A stretch of 64,000 nt of DNA from JBBQYD01 sp942493075 (lineage in GTDB: Bacteria > Verrucomicrobiota > Verrucomicrobiia > Limisphaerales > UBA8199): contig OW818681.1 in NCBI GenBank assembly GCA_942493075.1, positions 4,278,001-4,342,000 on the forward strand. Reading direction: 5' to 3'. The translations under genes and the position numbers were made by a program. Within the stretch, counting starts at the first letter, position 1; every line of letters starts with the position of its first letter. Below are positions 27,501-35,891 of the stretch, in pieces. The notes beneath the pieces are model-generated. The model searched no databases. It was not told where the DNA came from and worked only from the letters and a program-made list of their open reading frames with translations.

Positions 27501-29549
27501 TCAAGCAGTGGCTAGAGCGGTTTTGCCAGCCGGCGTTCCCGGATTATTCTTCGCAGAGTCGTTACCCGCAGGCGCATAATGTTCGAGTTCCTCACCCTTG
27601 CGGACAAGCCGCGCGCTGTTGAAAATCACGATCAATGAGCCGCCTGTGTGCATGGCCGCTGCCAGCACCGGATTAACGTAACCCAGCGCCGAGATGGTCA
27701 TACCTCCGATAATGAACGCCAACCCAAACATGAAATTCTGGTTAATGACACTGCGGGTGCTACGAGACAGCTTCACGAGGAAGGGCAGACGCCGCAGATC
27801 ATTGTTCATAAGAGCGATGGTTGCGCTGTGGATCGCCACTTCGCTGCCTGCCGCACCCATTGCGATGCCAATATCACCTGCGGCCAGTGCGGGCGCATCG
27901 TTCACGCCATCACCGACAACGGCCACCTTATACCCCTTGCTGCGCATGGCGCGCACGTATTCGACTTTGTTCTGAGGCAGGCAATCACCCTTGGTTTCCT
28001 CACATCCAATCTGAGCCGCCACGCGAGTAACTACAGGCTGGCGGTCCCCTGAAACCATGGCAATACGGCGAACTCCACATTCCTTAAGCTCGGCCAGGGA
28101 AAGCTTCGCCTCAGGACGGGTCTGGTCCTGCAATCCTACCCAACCGATGCAGCGCCCGTTCCGCGCGACAAAGATCAAGCTCCACCCTTCCGTTTCGTTC
28201 AAGTCCACGGAGGAAAGGAAATCCTCAGTCACACCGTTGTCCTTCAGCCACTGAGCGCGCCCGATGTGGATCGTATCTTTGTTGACCTTGGCTTTAACGC
28301 CACGTCCAGCAGTTTCCACAAAATCCTCCGGCTCGACCAAAGGAACTCCGGCTTCACCAGCCAGTTGGCTCAGCGCCTTGGCTGTAGGGTGGTTGCTGTA
28401 CTTCTCGGCTGAAGCTGCCACGAGCAGCAATTCCGCCGGTTTCACATCACCCAGCGGCGCCAAACGGCTGACCGCCAGTTCGCCGGAAGTCAGCGTGCCG
28501 GTCTTGTCAAAAATGAATGCATTGATGCGCGAGGCCAATTCAATGTCAGCGACATTCTTGATTAAGATACCCAACCGTGCGGCCGCCGAGAGCGCGGCAA
28601 CCATTGCGGTGGGAGTCGCCAAAATGAATGCACAAGGGCAACTAAAAATAATGACGGAGATGACATTATTCAGCTCCTTGGTGAATGCCCATACCAGGGC
28701 GGCAATCACCAGAACCAGGGGCGTATAGAATCCCATGTACTGGTCCACGATCTTCATGATCGGCAGCTTTGTCTTCTCCGCTGCCAGGATCAGATCACGC
28801 ACGCGGCCGAGTGTCGTATCCTGACCCGCACGGGTCACTTTGATTTCCAGCACGCCGGTCAGATTTTGCGTCCCTGCGAATACCTCGTCACCGGGCTTCT
28901 TGTCGACCGGAAGCGATTCACCTGTGATGGTGGATTGATTGAAAGAGCCCTGGCCGGTCACAATCAAACCGTCGGCAGCCACGTTATCTCCGGGACGAAT
29001 TCGGATGATATCGCCGATGGTCAGGTCTTTGGCTGCGACTTCCTCTTCGTTTTTGCCATTGATACGCCGGGCCTTGGTGGGAGTCAGTTTGATCAGAGAC
29101 TCGATGGAAGCGCGGGCGCCTTCAGCCGTTCGGGCTTCAATGATTTCTCCCAAAAGCATGAAGAAAGCAACAACACCGGCCGTTTTGTAGTCGCCGCTGG
29201 CGAATGCTGCCAGAACCGCGATGGCCACAAGCTCGTTAATGCTGAGGATACCGCGGCGGATGTCCTTGATCGCAGTCCAAACGATAGGGTAGCCCAGAAT
29301 GATCGCTCCGACCATCGCGCTAGCACTGGCGATGGTTTGACCGCGTTCAAACGCCCAATCCACCAGGAAGGCGTTCAGGACAAAGACGATCCCGGTCAAT
29401 GTTTGCCAAAGCCTCACCGGCGCGTGCTCATGATCATGGCCGCACCCGCAACCATCATCATGCTTATGATCGTGGTGGTCATGATCATGGTCATGGTGAT
29501 CATGATTATGAGCTGGCTCCTGCTGGCTGAGAAGAGAAGTAACTTGCAT
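27501..29549 (-). CDS. P1B-type metal-transporting ATPase with histidine-rich N-terminus
   Basis: The 682-residue pump lacks a ferredoxin-like metal domain and instead has a His/Asp cluster at 13-42 (HNHDHHDHDHDHHDHKH, then CGCG). Family motifs are complete: TGES at 209-212, CPC at 304-306 in the transport helix, phosphorylated D348 in DKTGT, SNHPTAKAL and GDGVNDAPAL. The last helix has HTGGSLIVIFNSAR (H634), where Zn/Cd pumps such as ZntA have an Asp and P1B-4 pumps have an HEGG motif. Substrate is therefore uncertain (Zn, Co, Cd or other divalent ion). It is placed in an operon 26 bp after the HflK-like gene, which is also His-rich at its start. Confidence 0.93.
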   Translation of the reverse strand: MQVTSLLSQQEPAHNHDHHDHDHDHHDHKHDDGCGCGHDHEHAPVRLWQTLTGIVFVLNAFLVDWAFERGQTIASASAMVGAIILGYPIVWTAIKDIRRGILSINELVAIAVLAAFASGDYKTAGVVAFFMLLGEIIEARTAEGARASIESLIKLTPTKARRINGKNEEEVAAKDLTIGDIIRIRPGDNVAADGLIVTGQGSFNQSTITGESLPVDKKPGDEVFAGTQNLTGVLEIKVTRAGQDTTLGRVRDLILAAEKTKLPIMKIVDQYMGFYTPLVLVIAALVWAFTKELNNVISVIIFSCPCAFILATPTAMVAALSAAARLGILIKNVADIELASRINAFIFDKTGTLTSGELAVSRLAPLGDVKPAELLLVAASAEKYSNHPTAKALSQLAGEAGVPLVEPEDFVETAGRGVKAKVNKDTIHIGRAQWLKDNGVTEDFLSSVDLNETEGWSLIFVARNGRCIGWVGLQDQTRPEAKLSLAELKECGVRRIAMVSGDRQPVVTRVAAQIGCEETKGDCLPQNKVEYVRAMRSKGYKVAVVGDGVNDAPALAAGDIGIAMGAAGSEVAIHSATIALMNNDLRRLPFLVKLSRSTRSVINQNFMFGLAFIIGGMTISALGYVNPVLAAAMHTGGSLIVIFNSARLVRKGEELEHYAPAGNDSAKNNPGTPAGKTALATA

Positions 29550-29575
29550 ATTTCAGGGCCAAAGGCTGGCTTTGG

Positions 29576-30682
29576 CTATTTGGTTTCCTCCGAGCGAATC
29601 CTGGGAGGTTCGCGGTTTAAAAGTAACCGCAGTTCCGTGGATTTGCCACCGGGATCTTGGGTAATGAAAATCTTGTCCTGGAGATTAGTCAGGGAGCGAC
29701 CGAGTGCCTCCGTAAAGCGCTGCTGAAAAAACAGCTCAGGATTGAGCTGATATTGAGGCAGCAACTCCTTGAAGCGTTCAGCCTGGCTGGCCACCTCGTT
29801 TACAACCCGCGCCCGGTCGGATTCAGCCAGATTCAGAATGGATTTCGCATCCGCACTAGCCTTGCTCAGCACCTGGTTTTCATAACTGCGTGCCTCATTG
29901 AGCACCTTGTTCCGATTAACCTCGGCCCTCAGCACGCCGTCAAAAGCGTCCTTCAACTGCCTTGGCGGGATGGCTTGAACCACACATTGCTGGACCACTA
30001 CGCCCAGATCCTGCTGAGTGAGCAATTCGGTGGCACGGCGGCGAACCGCTTCCGAAAACCCAATCACATCCTGCCGCAAAATATCATCCACTTTGAAACG
30101 GGTGGCAGCGTGCAGAAGGGCGTTGTTCAACACGGCTTGCACGGCGTTAGAACCGCTCTCGAAGCCGAACACATACTTCACCGGGTCCGAAATGTTATAA
30201 TCCAGCGTAGCGCGGGCGTGCACCACATTGCCATCGGCTGTTAGCAGGTAACCATCCACTGCGGGGTTGAGGGAAGGCCCGGGAGGCGCCTCTGTGCCCG
30301 CCAGTTCCGCCTCGGCCGTGGTGGCATACCAACCCACACTAGAAGTGATCTTCTGAATACCGCTGATCGAGACGATGACATGTTCATCGATCGGATACGG
30401 GAAAGACCAATGAATGCCTGGCTTCAACAGGGCATCTGCCCCCTGCCCCACGGGTTTGCCGAACCGCAGCACGATGGCTCGCTCCTGCGGGCCCACGGTG
30501 AAAAAGCCGGAGCCCAGGAATACGACCAGCAACACCACCATCACGATCTTGACGATGACGAAACTGCTGCGCAGCGCTTCGGATAAAGCCTGGGAACTGG
30601 GATCCACAGAGGTCTCCGGCACCGGAGCGGGCGGCTCAGGGTGTGGATGAGAATGGTTATGCTCGCTCATTGCAGAACTCAC
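29576..30682 (-). CDS. hflK: HflK-like SPFH protein with His-rich N-terminus
   Basis: This 368-residue protein has a cytosolic N-terminus with alternating His (HNHSHPHPEPP), one membrane helix (IVKIVMVVLLVVFLGSGFF) and an SPFH/Band 7 domain that starts TVGPQERAIVLRFGKP and includes a GIHWSFPYPIDE segment. A helical coiled-coil region follows (VLNEARSYENQVLSKASADA). HflK pairs with HflC in ring-shaped membrane assemblies that in E. coli enclose FtsH. No FtsH is in this window. It overlaps the HflC-like gene by 4 bp (ATGA), so the two are co-translated. Confidence 0.88.
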   Translation of the reverse strand: MSSAMSEHNHSHPHPEPPAPVPETSVDPSSQALSEALRSSFVIVKIVMVVLLVVFLGSGFFTVGPQERAIVLRFGKPVGQGADALLKPGIHWSFPYPIDEHVIVSISGIQKITSSVGWYATTAEAELAGTEAPPGPSLNPAVDGYLLTADGNVVHARATLDYNISDPVKYVFGFESGSNAVQAVLNNALLHAATRFKVDDILRQDVIGFSEAVRRRATELLTQQDLGVVVQQCVVQAIPPRQLKDAFDGVLRAEVNRNKVLNEARSYENQVLSKASADAKSILNLAESDRARVVNEVASQAERFKELLPQYQLNPELFFQQRFTEALGRSLTNLQDKIFITQDPGGKSTELRLLLNREPPRIRSEETK

Positions 30683-31587
30683 TTTTTCAGGAGGTTCGTG
30701 GACGTTCCGCGGAAGAGATCAAAAGGGGGCGTGTTCTGATCAAAGATAAGGCTGGAACGTTCTTTAAGAGAGCTTTCCAATGCACTGAGCCGGAAAAGGA
30801 AGTTCGCCAACTCCGGGTTCTGCTGAAAGACCCCGAGCGATTTGGCCGCTTCGGCCTCGCCCTTGCCCCGGATCTGCGTAGCCTGCCCCTCTGCATTTGC
30901 ACGCAACTCAGCGGCCTTGCGGTCTGCTTCGGACCGAATCATCTGAGCCTCGCCCTCGCCCAGGAACTGTGATTTGCTGATAAGCACCTGCCGCTCGGAG
31001 GTCATCCGCTCGAACACGGACTGAGTCACGCTCTCAGGAATGCCTATGCGTTTGAACTTCAGGAATTGGATATCGAGCCCGTAATTGTTGGCCTGGACCT
31101 GGGTTTGCAGAGCGGCCAGAATCTCGCTCTCTATCGCCTCAAATTTGTTCTGACCTGAGGTCGAAAGGAAATCCGATAAGGGATGCTTCCCGATCACCGC
31201 GCTCTTGGCGTTGCCGAGCAAACGCTCCAGCACCCGCTCCGCTTCTGTCATCGGATTGGCAGCGCCGGCGAATTTCGGGAAGAACTCCTGCGGCTCGGTA
31301 ATTTGCCAGCCCACAAACACGGAGGTGAGCAGGTTAAAGCTGTCGGCAGTCAGGCCTTCAGTGAACTTGTCCTCAAAGTTCTGCACGCGCTGATCGAGGC
31401 GATAAACCTTCTCGACCGGCCAGGGCCACTTGCCATACCAATTGGGCGACTTGATACTGCGCGTCGGTTTTCCGAACGTGGTCACCACCGCCACTTCCGA
31501 CTGCCGCACCTGGAACACAAACAGGAGCAGACCAAAAACCACAATCAGCAGGAGGCCAATAATGAGTGTGAGAGGATTTCTTTTCAT
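30679..31587 (-). CDS. hflC: HflC-like SPFH protein
   Basis: The 302-residue protein has an N-terminal membrane helix (TLIIGLLLIVVFGLLLFVF) followed by an SPFH domain (VRQSEVAVVTTFGKPTRSI, a WPWPVEKVYRLDQR segment, LTSVFVGWQITEP). A long coiled coil follows, with EGEAQMIRSEADRKAAELRA and GQATQIRGKGEAEA, characteristic of HflC/prohibitin-type proteins. It is 5 bp downstream of the larger SPFH gene and overlaps the HflK-like gene. It probably forms a heteromeric membrane ring with its two paralogous neighbours. Confidence 0.88.
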   Translation of the reverse strand: MKRNPLTLIIGLLLIVVFGLLLFVFQVRQSEVAVVTTFGKPTRSIKSPNWYGKWPWPVEKVYRLDQRVQNFEDKFTEGLTADSFNLLTSVFVGWQITEPQEFFPKFAGAANPMTEAERVLERLLGNAKSAVIGKHPLSDFLSTSGQNKFEAIESEILAALQTQVQANNYGLDIQFLKFKRIGIPESVTQSVFERMTSERQVLISKSQFLGEGEAQMIRSEADRKAAELRANAEGQATQIRGKGEAEAAKSLGVFQQNPELANFLFRLSALESSLKERSSLIFDQNTPPFDLFRGTSTNLLKK

Positions 31588-31592
31588 GGAGA

Positions 31593-33476
31593 TTATTTCT
31601 TGGGAGCTGGAACGTTCAAAGTATTGAGCAGGTCTTCGCGAATTTTGTCCTGCAAATCAAAAACCACCACGTCATCGGTATTGGTGGTTAAGATGATGTA
31701 TTTGCGGGCTCCAGCCGTCGCATTGACGAATGTGCGCAAATACGCGCGCTGAGCATAAACGGAGGGGGCCGCTTGAAAGGCCGGAATCTGATTGGTGAAG
31801 AGTGCCGCGCGGGATACGGCGCCGATTTCCTGCGCGACACGGTCGGCCGCGGCCGCGTTGGTGATTGCGCTCGCTTCGGCCTCAGCCATCGCATTGGTGC
31901 GAATGGCATCTGCCTGGGCTGCGAGAATCTTCGCCTGGCGCGTTTGGATAGCGCCAACCACTTTCTCGTAATCAGGCGCCACCTTCACCGGAGGGTGCAG
32001 ATCCTGCAACCCCACCGAGATAATGCGGGCCCCCAGTTTGAGCTGGTCCGCCGCAGCTTGAATTCGACTTGCCAATTCCCTGGATGCTTCGAGGCGGCCA
32101 TCAGACATGATGTGGTTGAGATCCGCTCCGACCAGATGGCGCACGACTTCACGGGTCGCAGCGTGATGGAGCAAGGAATCGGCATCCTCGTTGTTGTAAG
32201 CCCAAGCCAGAAGATTGGTGACCTGGTACTGAACAGGAATGCTCACCGTCAGCAAGCTCACGGGGGGAGTTCGTTTTCCAGATTGCTGCTCCGCGGACGC
32301 CTCGCCGTTTGCCTCGCGGTGGGCGACAAGGAAGTTTTCTTCCTTGGCGTGTGAGACGGTCCACAACACCGTGCGATCTTGTTCACGCGCCGGATCAGGC
32401 TCCGAACCCACAACGAGCTGCTGAATCTGCTCCGTGCGGTAGATCCGAACCTTGTCGATCGGCCAGGGCCATTTCGCGTGCGCTCCAGGTTCCAAGAGAG
32501 CCTTGCCTTCCACAGGGCGCCCGAAGTGTTCCAACAATCCCTGCTCTCCGGCATCCACGAAGACAAAGCATGTGGAAAGAACCAACGCACCTACCTGGAG
32601 TAGCAGCAACCAGCCCAGTGCTCGCTCGAAGAAACGATAAAACCACGTATCGGAAACCTTGAATCCGAACTGATAGTCCAGGGCCTCGGCTGCCGTGGTG
32701 ATCAGCCCCTCCGGCTGCCCGAGCAGCCCGACCAACCGGCTCTCATAGAGCGGACGTTCAATCTTGCCTTTAACACGCGGGCGGTAAACCTCCAAAACCA
32801 ACTGCACGACCGTCTCCACGGCAACAAGCCCCAGAATCACACACAGCCCGTAGGCAACATAGTAATCGGCTTTGGCGAACCCGGATTGGACACCCACGAT
32901 TCCCAGGGTAACAGCGAAGCAGATATAGGCACCAAGCAGCGAGTAACTCGCACCCGGACGAAGCAACCGCTGGTCATCCAAACGTGCAACCGTGGTTGAA
33001 AACTTGCCCAGAAGGAACAGAACCAAGGCGAACAACGCGAACATCGCCAGCACCATGGTGGGCTGCCGCAACTGCGTTTCCATCGTAGCCGGCTTCTGCA
33101 ACCAGCGCCAAATCAGATAAGCGCCGCCACCTTGCGCGATGGCGAGCAGCACAGTGATGACGGGAACGAAGTAGCGTTCATACTGCTCGCGCGAACGTCG
33201 GGCTGGAAACAGTTCAGCATCCTTATTCTCGAAGAGAGCGGACTCTCCCCGGGTTTTGGCCATTTCGTCCAACTCCAGGCTTTCGAGGCGTTCGGTCTCC
33301 TCAAGCCGCATCTGGAACCAGCTCACCAGGGCGACAAGGGTCCCCAAACCGAGGAACAGAACGCCGACCTGCCCCGCAAGCGAGTTGCCGTAACGTGCGA
33401 TCGCCAACCCGGCCACCCCGGCTCCCAAGAGAGCCATCAGGTTGATTAACCCGTGTTTTTGTGTGTTTCGTTCCAT
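31593..33476 (-). CDS. Polytopic membrane protein fused to an SPFH domain
   Basis: The 627-residue protein has about six membrane helices in its first 320 residues, including LINLMALLGAGVAGLAIARY, YFVPVITVLLAIAQGGGAYL, MVLAMFALFALVLFLLG and LGWLLLLQVGALVLSTCFVF. Then comes an SPFH domain with DAGEQGLLEHFGRPV and KWPWPIDKVRIYRTEQIQQL, then the coiled coil (RQAKILAAQADAIRTNAMAE). HflK-type proteins normally have one helix, so the polytopic front is unusual. The WPWPIDKV motif matches the neighbouring HflC-like protein. It stands between the ABC permease and hflC, all within 10 bp. Confidence 0.85.
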   Translation of the reverse strand: MERNTQKHGLINLMALLGAGVAGLAIARYGNSLAGQVGVLFLGLGTLVALVSWFQMRLEETERLESLELDEMAKTRGESALFENKDAELFPARRSREQYERYFVPVITVLLAIAQGGGAYLIWRWLQKPATMETQLRQPTMVLAMFALFALVLFLLGKFSTTVARLDDQRLLRPGASYSLLGAYICFAVTLGIVGVQSGFAKADYYVAYGLCVILGLVAVETVVQLVLEVYRPRVKGKIERPLYESRLVGLLGQPEGLITTAAEALDYQFGFKVSDTWFYRFFERALGWLLLLQVGALVLSTCFVFVDAGEQGLLEHFGRPVEGKALLEPGAHAKWPWPIDKVRIYRTEQIQQLVVGSEPDPAREQDRTVLWTVSHAKEENFLVAHREANGEASAEQQSGKRTPPVSLLTVSIPVQYQVTNLLAWAYNNEDADSLLHHAATREVVRHLVGADLNHIMSDGRLEASRELASRIQAAADQLKLGARIISVGLQDLHPPVKVAPDYEKVVGAIQTRQAKILAAQADAIRTNAMAEAEASAITNAAAADRVAQEIGAVSRAALFTNQIPAFQAAPSVYAQRAYLRTFVNATAGARKYIILTTNTDDVVVFDLQDKIREDLLNTLNVPAPKK

Positions 33477-33485
33477 GGAAATTTG

Positions 33486-34448
33486 TCAGCTCAATTCACG
33501 ATCTTCAAACAGCGCCACGGCCACGGCTAACGCCGCGCCAATGTAGGCCACTGCATAGGCAAAAGCTTTAGCGACGTACGGCCAATGAAAGGTGCTCTTC
33601 CCGGAGTCCAGCGCGTCTGCCAGCCAGAAAAGCTGCCAGTTGGGCGTGAGCGCATATAACAACGTTCCCCACCACGCCCCCGCTTCCGAGGCGCGCCCGA
33701 ATAAATAATCCGACATGATCCCGAGCAAAAATAATGAAGAGCAAACTGCCAAAGTGGGGATGATATCCAGCCGGGTAGAGCAAGCCAGGGCAAGGCCGGC
33801 GAGAATGTACACTGCGAATAAAATCAGCACGGCGGCAGGCACCAACCGCCAATCAATCCCGGAGGCGAATTCCTGCGCTTTGCCTTCCTTACTGAAGAAA
33901 TTAATCACCACGAAGGCGATCGTGAGCATCAGAACCAGACTGAACAGGGCGTCTGAAACAAACGGACGGCGGAGGAAGAAATTGCTGAAACCTCCCATGA
34001 GATACGCCAGGACCACCGCCAGAGCGAAAATCCCAAGAGCGAAGGTATCTGTTCCACCGTATGCATCGAAAGCCATGCGACTGGCAAGCAGCGTGCAAAG
34101 CAGGTTGATGAAAGTGAGCAGGGTAAGCGCTGCAGCCAGTCCCGCATATTTGGCCAGGAGAAACTGGGCACGCCCAACTGGCTTGGACAGGACCGCCAGT
34201 GCTGTGCCAGTCCGCAACTCGCGAGCAAGACTAGCTGAGGCGCTCAAAACGGCTCCAAGCATCCCTGCTAATAACATCACGGCCAGCGTGCTGTTCTTTA
34301 CCAGCTTGGGCTCATCCCCAAAAGCGAAGTAGTAGGGAGTTGCCAGGAAAATAATAAATGCAGCGGAACAGGTCCCTAGCAGCAAGAATATCGGCTGCCG
34401 GACCAGTTCCATAAACGCATTAGTGGCGATGGTTACAAACTGCCGCAT
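33486..34448 (-). CDS. ABC-2 type permease
   Basis: This 320-residue inner-membrane protein has six to seven hydrophobic segments (for example PIFLLLGTCSAAFIIFLATP, LAVMLLAGMLGAVLSASASL, AAVLILFAVYILAGLALACS). Between TM2 and TM3 lies the ATPase-contact loop LARELRTGTALAVLSKPVGR, as in NosY/ABC-2 permeases. It is the first gene of the eight-gene minus-strand unit; its ATPase partner is probably the one at 26281-27486, six genes downstream. The 288-bp gap upstream contains a CGGTGGG/CCCACCG hairpin at 34525-34546 and presumably the operon promoter, which I could not pin down. Confidence 0.87.
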   Translation of the reverse strand: MRQFVTIATNAFMELVRQPIFLLLGTCSAAFIIFLATPYYFAFGDEPKLVKNSTLAVMLLAGMLGAVLSASASLARELRTGTALAVLSKPVGRAQFLLAKYAGLAAALTLLTFINLLCTLLASRMAFDAYGGTDTFALGIFALAVVLAYLMGGFSNFFLRRPFVSDALFSLVLMLTIAFVVINFFSKEGKAQEFASGIDWRLVPAAVLILFAVYILAGLALACSTRLDIIPTLAVCSSLFLLGIMSDYLFGRASEAGAWWGTLLYALTPNWQLFWLADALDSGKSTFHWPYVAKAFAYAVAYIGAALAVAVALFEDRELS

Positions 34449-34736
34449 CTTAAAAAACGGTCAAGCGTAGCAGGGTACTGAGAGTGGAATCCTATAGCAA
34501 TCCATAATCACTTCCCCTGCCAGCCGGTGGGTGAATCACCCCACCGACCACATTCTCATAGTTAACCCCGTCTGCTTGCATCCGGAGGGAGGTTGCCCTA
34601 AAGAACCCAGCGGGGAAACTGTGCGTCTTCACGCACAGACCATTCTCGTGCTGCCAAACCGCCTTCCTTGGAGCAGGTTGATCCTGCGTTCGTTCAAAAT
34701 AACCGATGAGGGCTGGTTAGCATCGTCTCGGCACAG

Positions 34737-35753
34737 TCAGGGCTTCAACGGTTGCGCAGCTACTCCTTCTTGTGTGATCCGGACAGGGTTGAGCAAACCT
34801 TCCGGGTTGAAGCTCAGATAATCCAGGCATACCACGCGATGATTGCCATCGGTTTCGCCCAGTGGACGCCGATGATAAACCATCAGCCAACGCTCCGACC
34901 CCTGGAGAGGAATCACGGAGTGATGGCCTGCACCGGTGGCCACAGCAGGGTCCTGCTGGAGAATCTTCGCAATCCGTTTGAACGGTCCCATAGGGGAATC
35001 TGCGATGGCATAAGCCACCGAGTAATGCGGCCCCGTCCAGCCACCCTCCGACCACATGAAGTAATATTTGCCTTTATGAAGGAACATGAAAGGTCCTTCC
35101 ACATAACCTTCCGGTGTGATTTCCTTGAATAAAGATCCATCGGCACGGGGCTCAAAACCGGTGAAGTCTTTCTTCATTTTTACGATATTGCAGTGGCGCC
35201 ACCCGCCATAGATCATGAAGTAATCCCCGTTCTGATCATGGAATACAAACTGATCAATGGGTTGGGCACCGTTGTGAAACTTGTCGATCAGAGGTTTTCC
35301 CAGCAGATCCTTAAAAGGCCCTTCTGGACGGTCAGCCACTGCAACACCGATGCCGCCTTGCTGCTGGTCGTTCTGAATATCGTTGGCCCCGAAGAACAGG
35401 AAATACTTGCTGTCTTTCTCGACTACGGCCGGAGCCCACATGGCACGGCGTGCCCATTTAACTGAGTTTGTGCTGAGAATCCGGCTGTGCTTGGTCCAAT
35501 TCACCAGGTCGGGCGAGGAAAACGCGTCCAAAAACACCTGCTCCTCATAGCGGGCAGAATAGGTTGGATAAATCCAATACTTGTTTTGGAAGACGGCGCC
35601 CTCGGGGTCGGCGTACCAGCCCGGGAGGATCGGGTTGCCCGAGAGTTTCGTTCCTGTGGCGGAGTTGGTGGCGCCCGGCTGAGCGGGCGATACCTCCGCC
35701 CCAACCAAACAGCTCACCGCCGTCAAGGCCAGGAAGATATGGATTTTTGTCAT
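34737..35753 (-). CDS. Secreted GH43 glycoside hydrolase
   Basis: From ATG 35753 the protein is 338 residues with a signal peptide (MTKIHIFLALTAVSCLVGAE). The five-bladed propeller residues of GH43 are visible: catalytic base Asp in GWYADPEGAVF, the pKa-modulating Asp in GAQPIDQFVFHD, and the acid Glu in EGYVEGPFMFLHKGKYY. Also typical are FSSPDLVNWTKHSRIL and MVYHRRPLGE. These enzymes act on arabinan, xylan or related side chains; the exact specificity is not readable. The open frame runs upstream to 36278 antisense to the flavoprotein gene, but that part has no signal peptide or similarity. With the GH78 enzyme it suggests pectin or hemicellulose use. Confidence 0.92.
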   Translation of the reverse strand: MTKIHIFLALTAVSCLVGAEVSPAQPGATNSATGTKLSGNPILPGWYADPEGAVFQNKYWIYPTYSARYEEQVFLDAFSSPDLVNWTKHSRILSTNSVKWARRAMWAPAVVEKDSKYFLFFGANDIQNDQQQGGIGVAVADRPEGPFKDLLGKPLIDKFHNGAQPIDQFVFHDQNGDYFMIYGGWRHCNIVKMKKDFTGFEPRADGSLFKEITPEGYVEGPFMFLHKGKYYFMWSEGGWTGPHYSVAYAIADSPMGPFKRIAKILQQDPAVATGAGHHSVIPLQGSERWLMVYHRRPLGETDGNHRVVCLDYLSFNPEGLLNPVRITQEGVAAQPLKP

Positions 35754-35891
35754 ACACGAGGAATTTAAAGGACCCTGTTGGATTGCCAACCCAAAAACAC
35801 TCCGAATTGCCCCGTCCCCAAGCCGTTGAGGCCGGTTTACCTGGCAGCCGCACGGCTTGCCATACCGAATGGCTTCGCGCATCGTGGGGTT

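Noticed and set aside
34531..34821. 96-codon plus-strand frame downstream of GH43
   Set aside because: It runs antisense into the GH43 C-terminus and across a hairpin; nothing supports expression.
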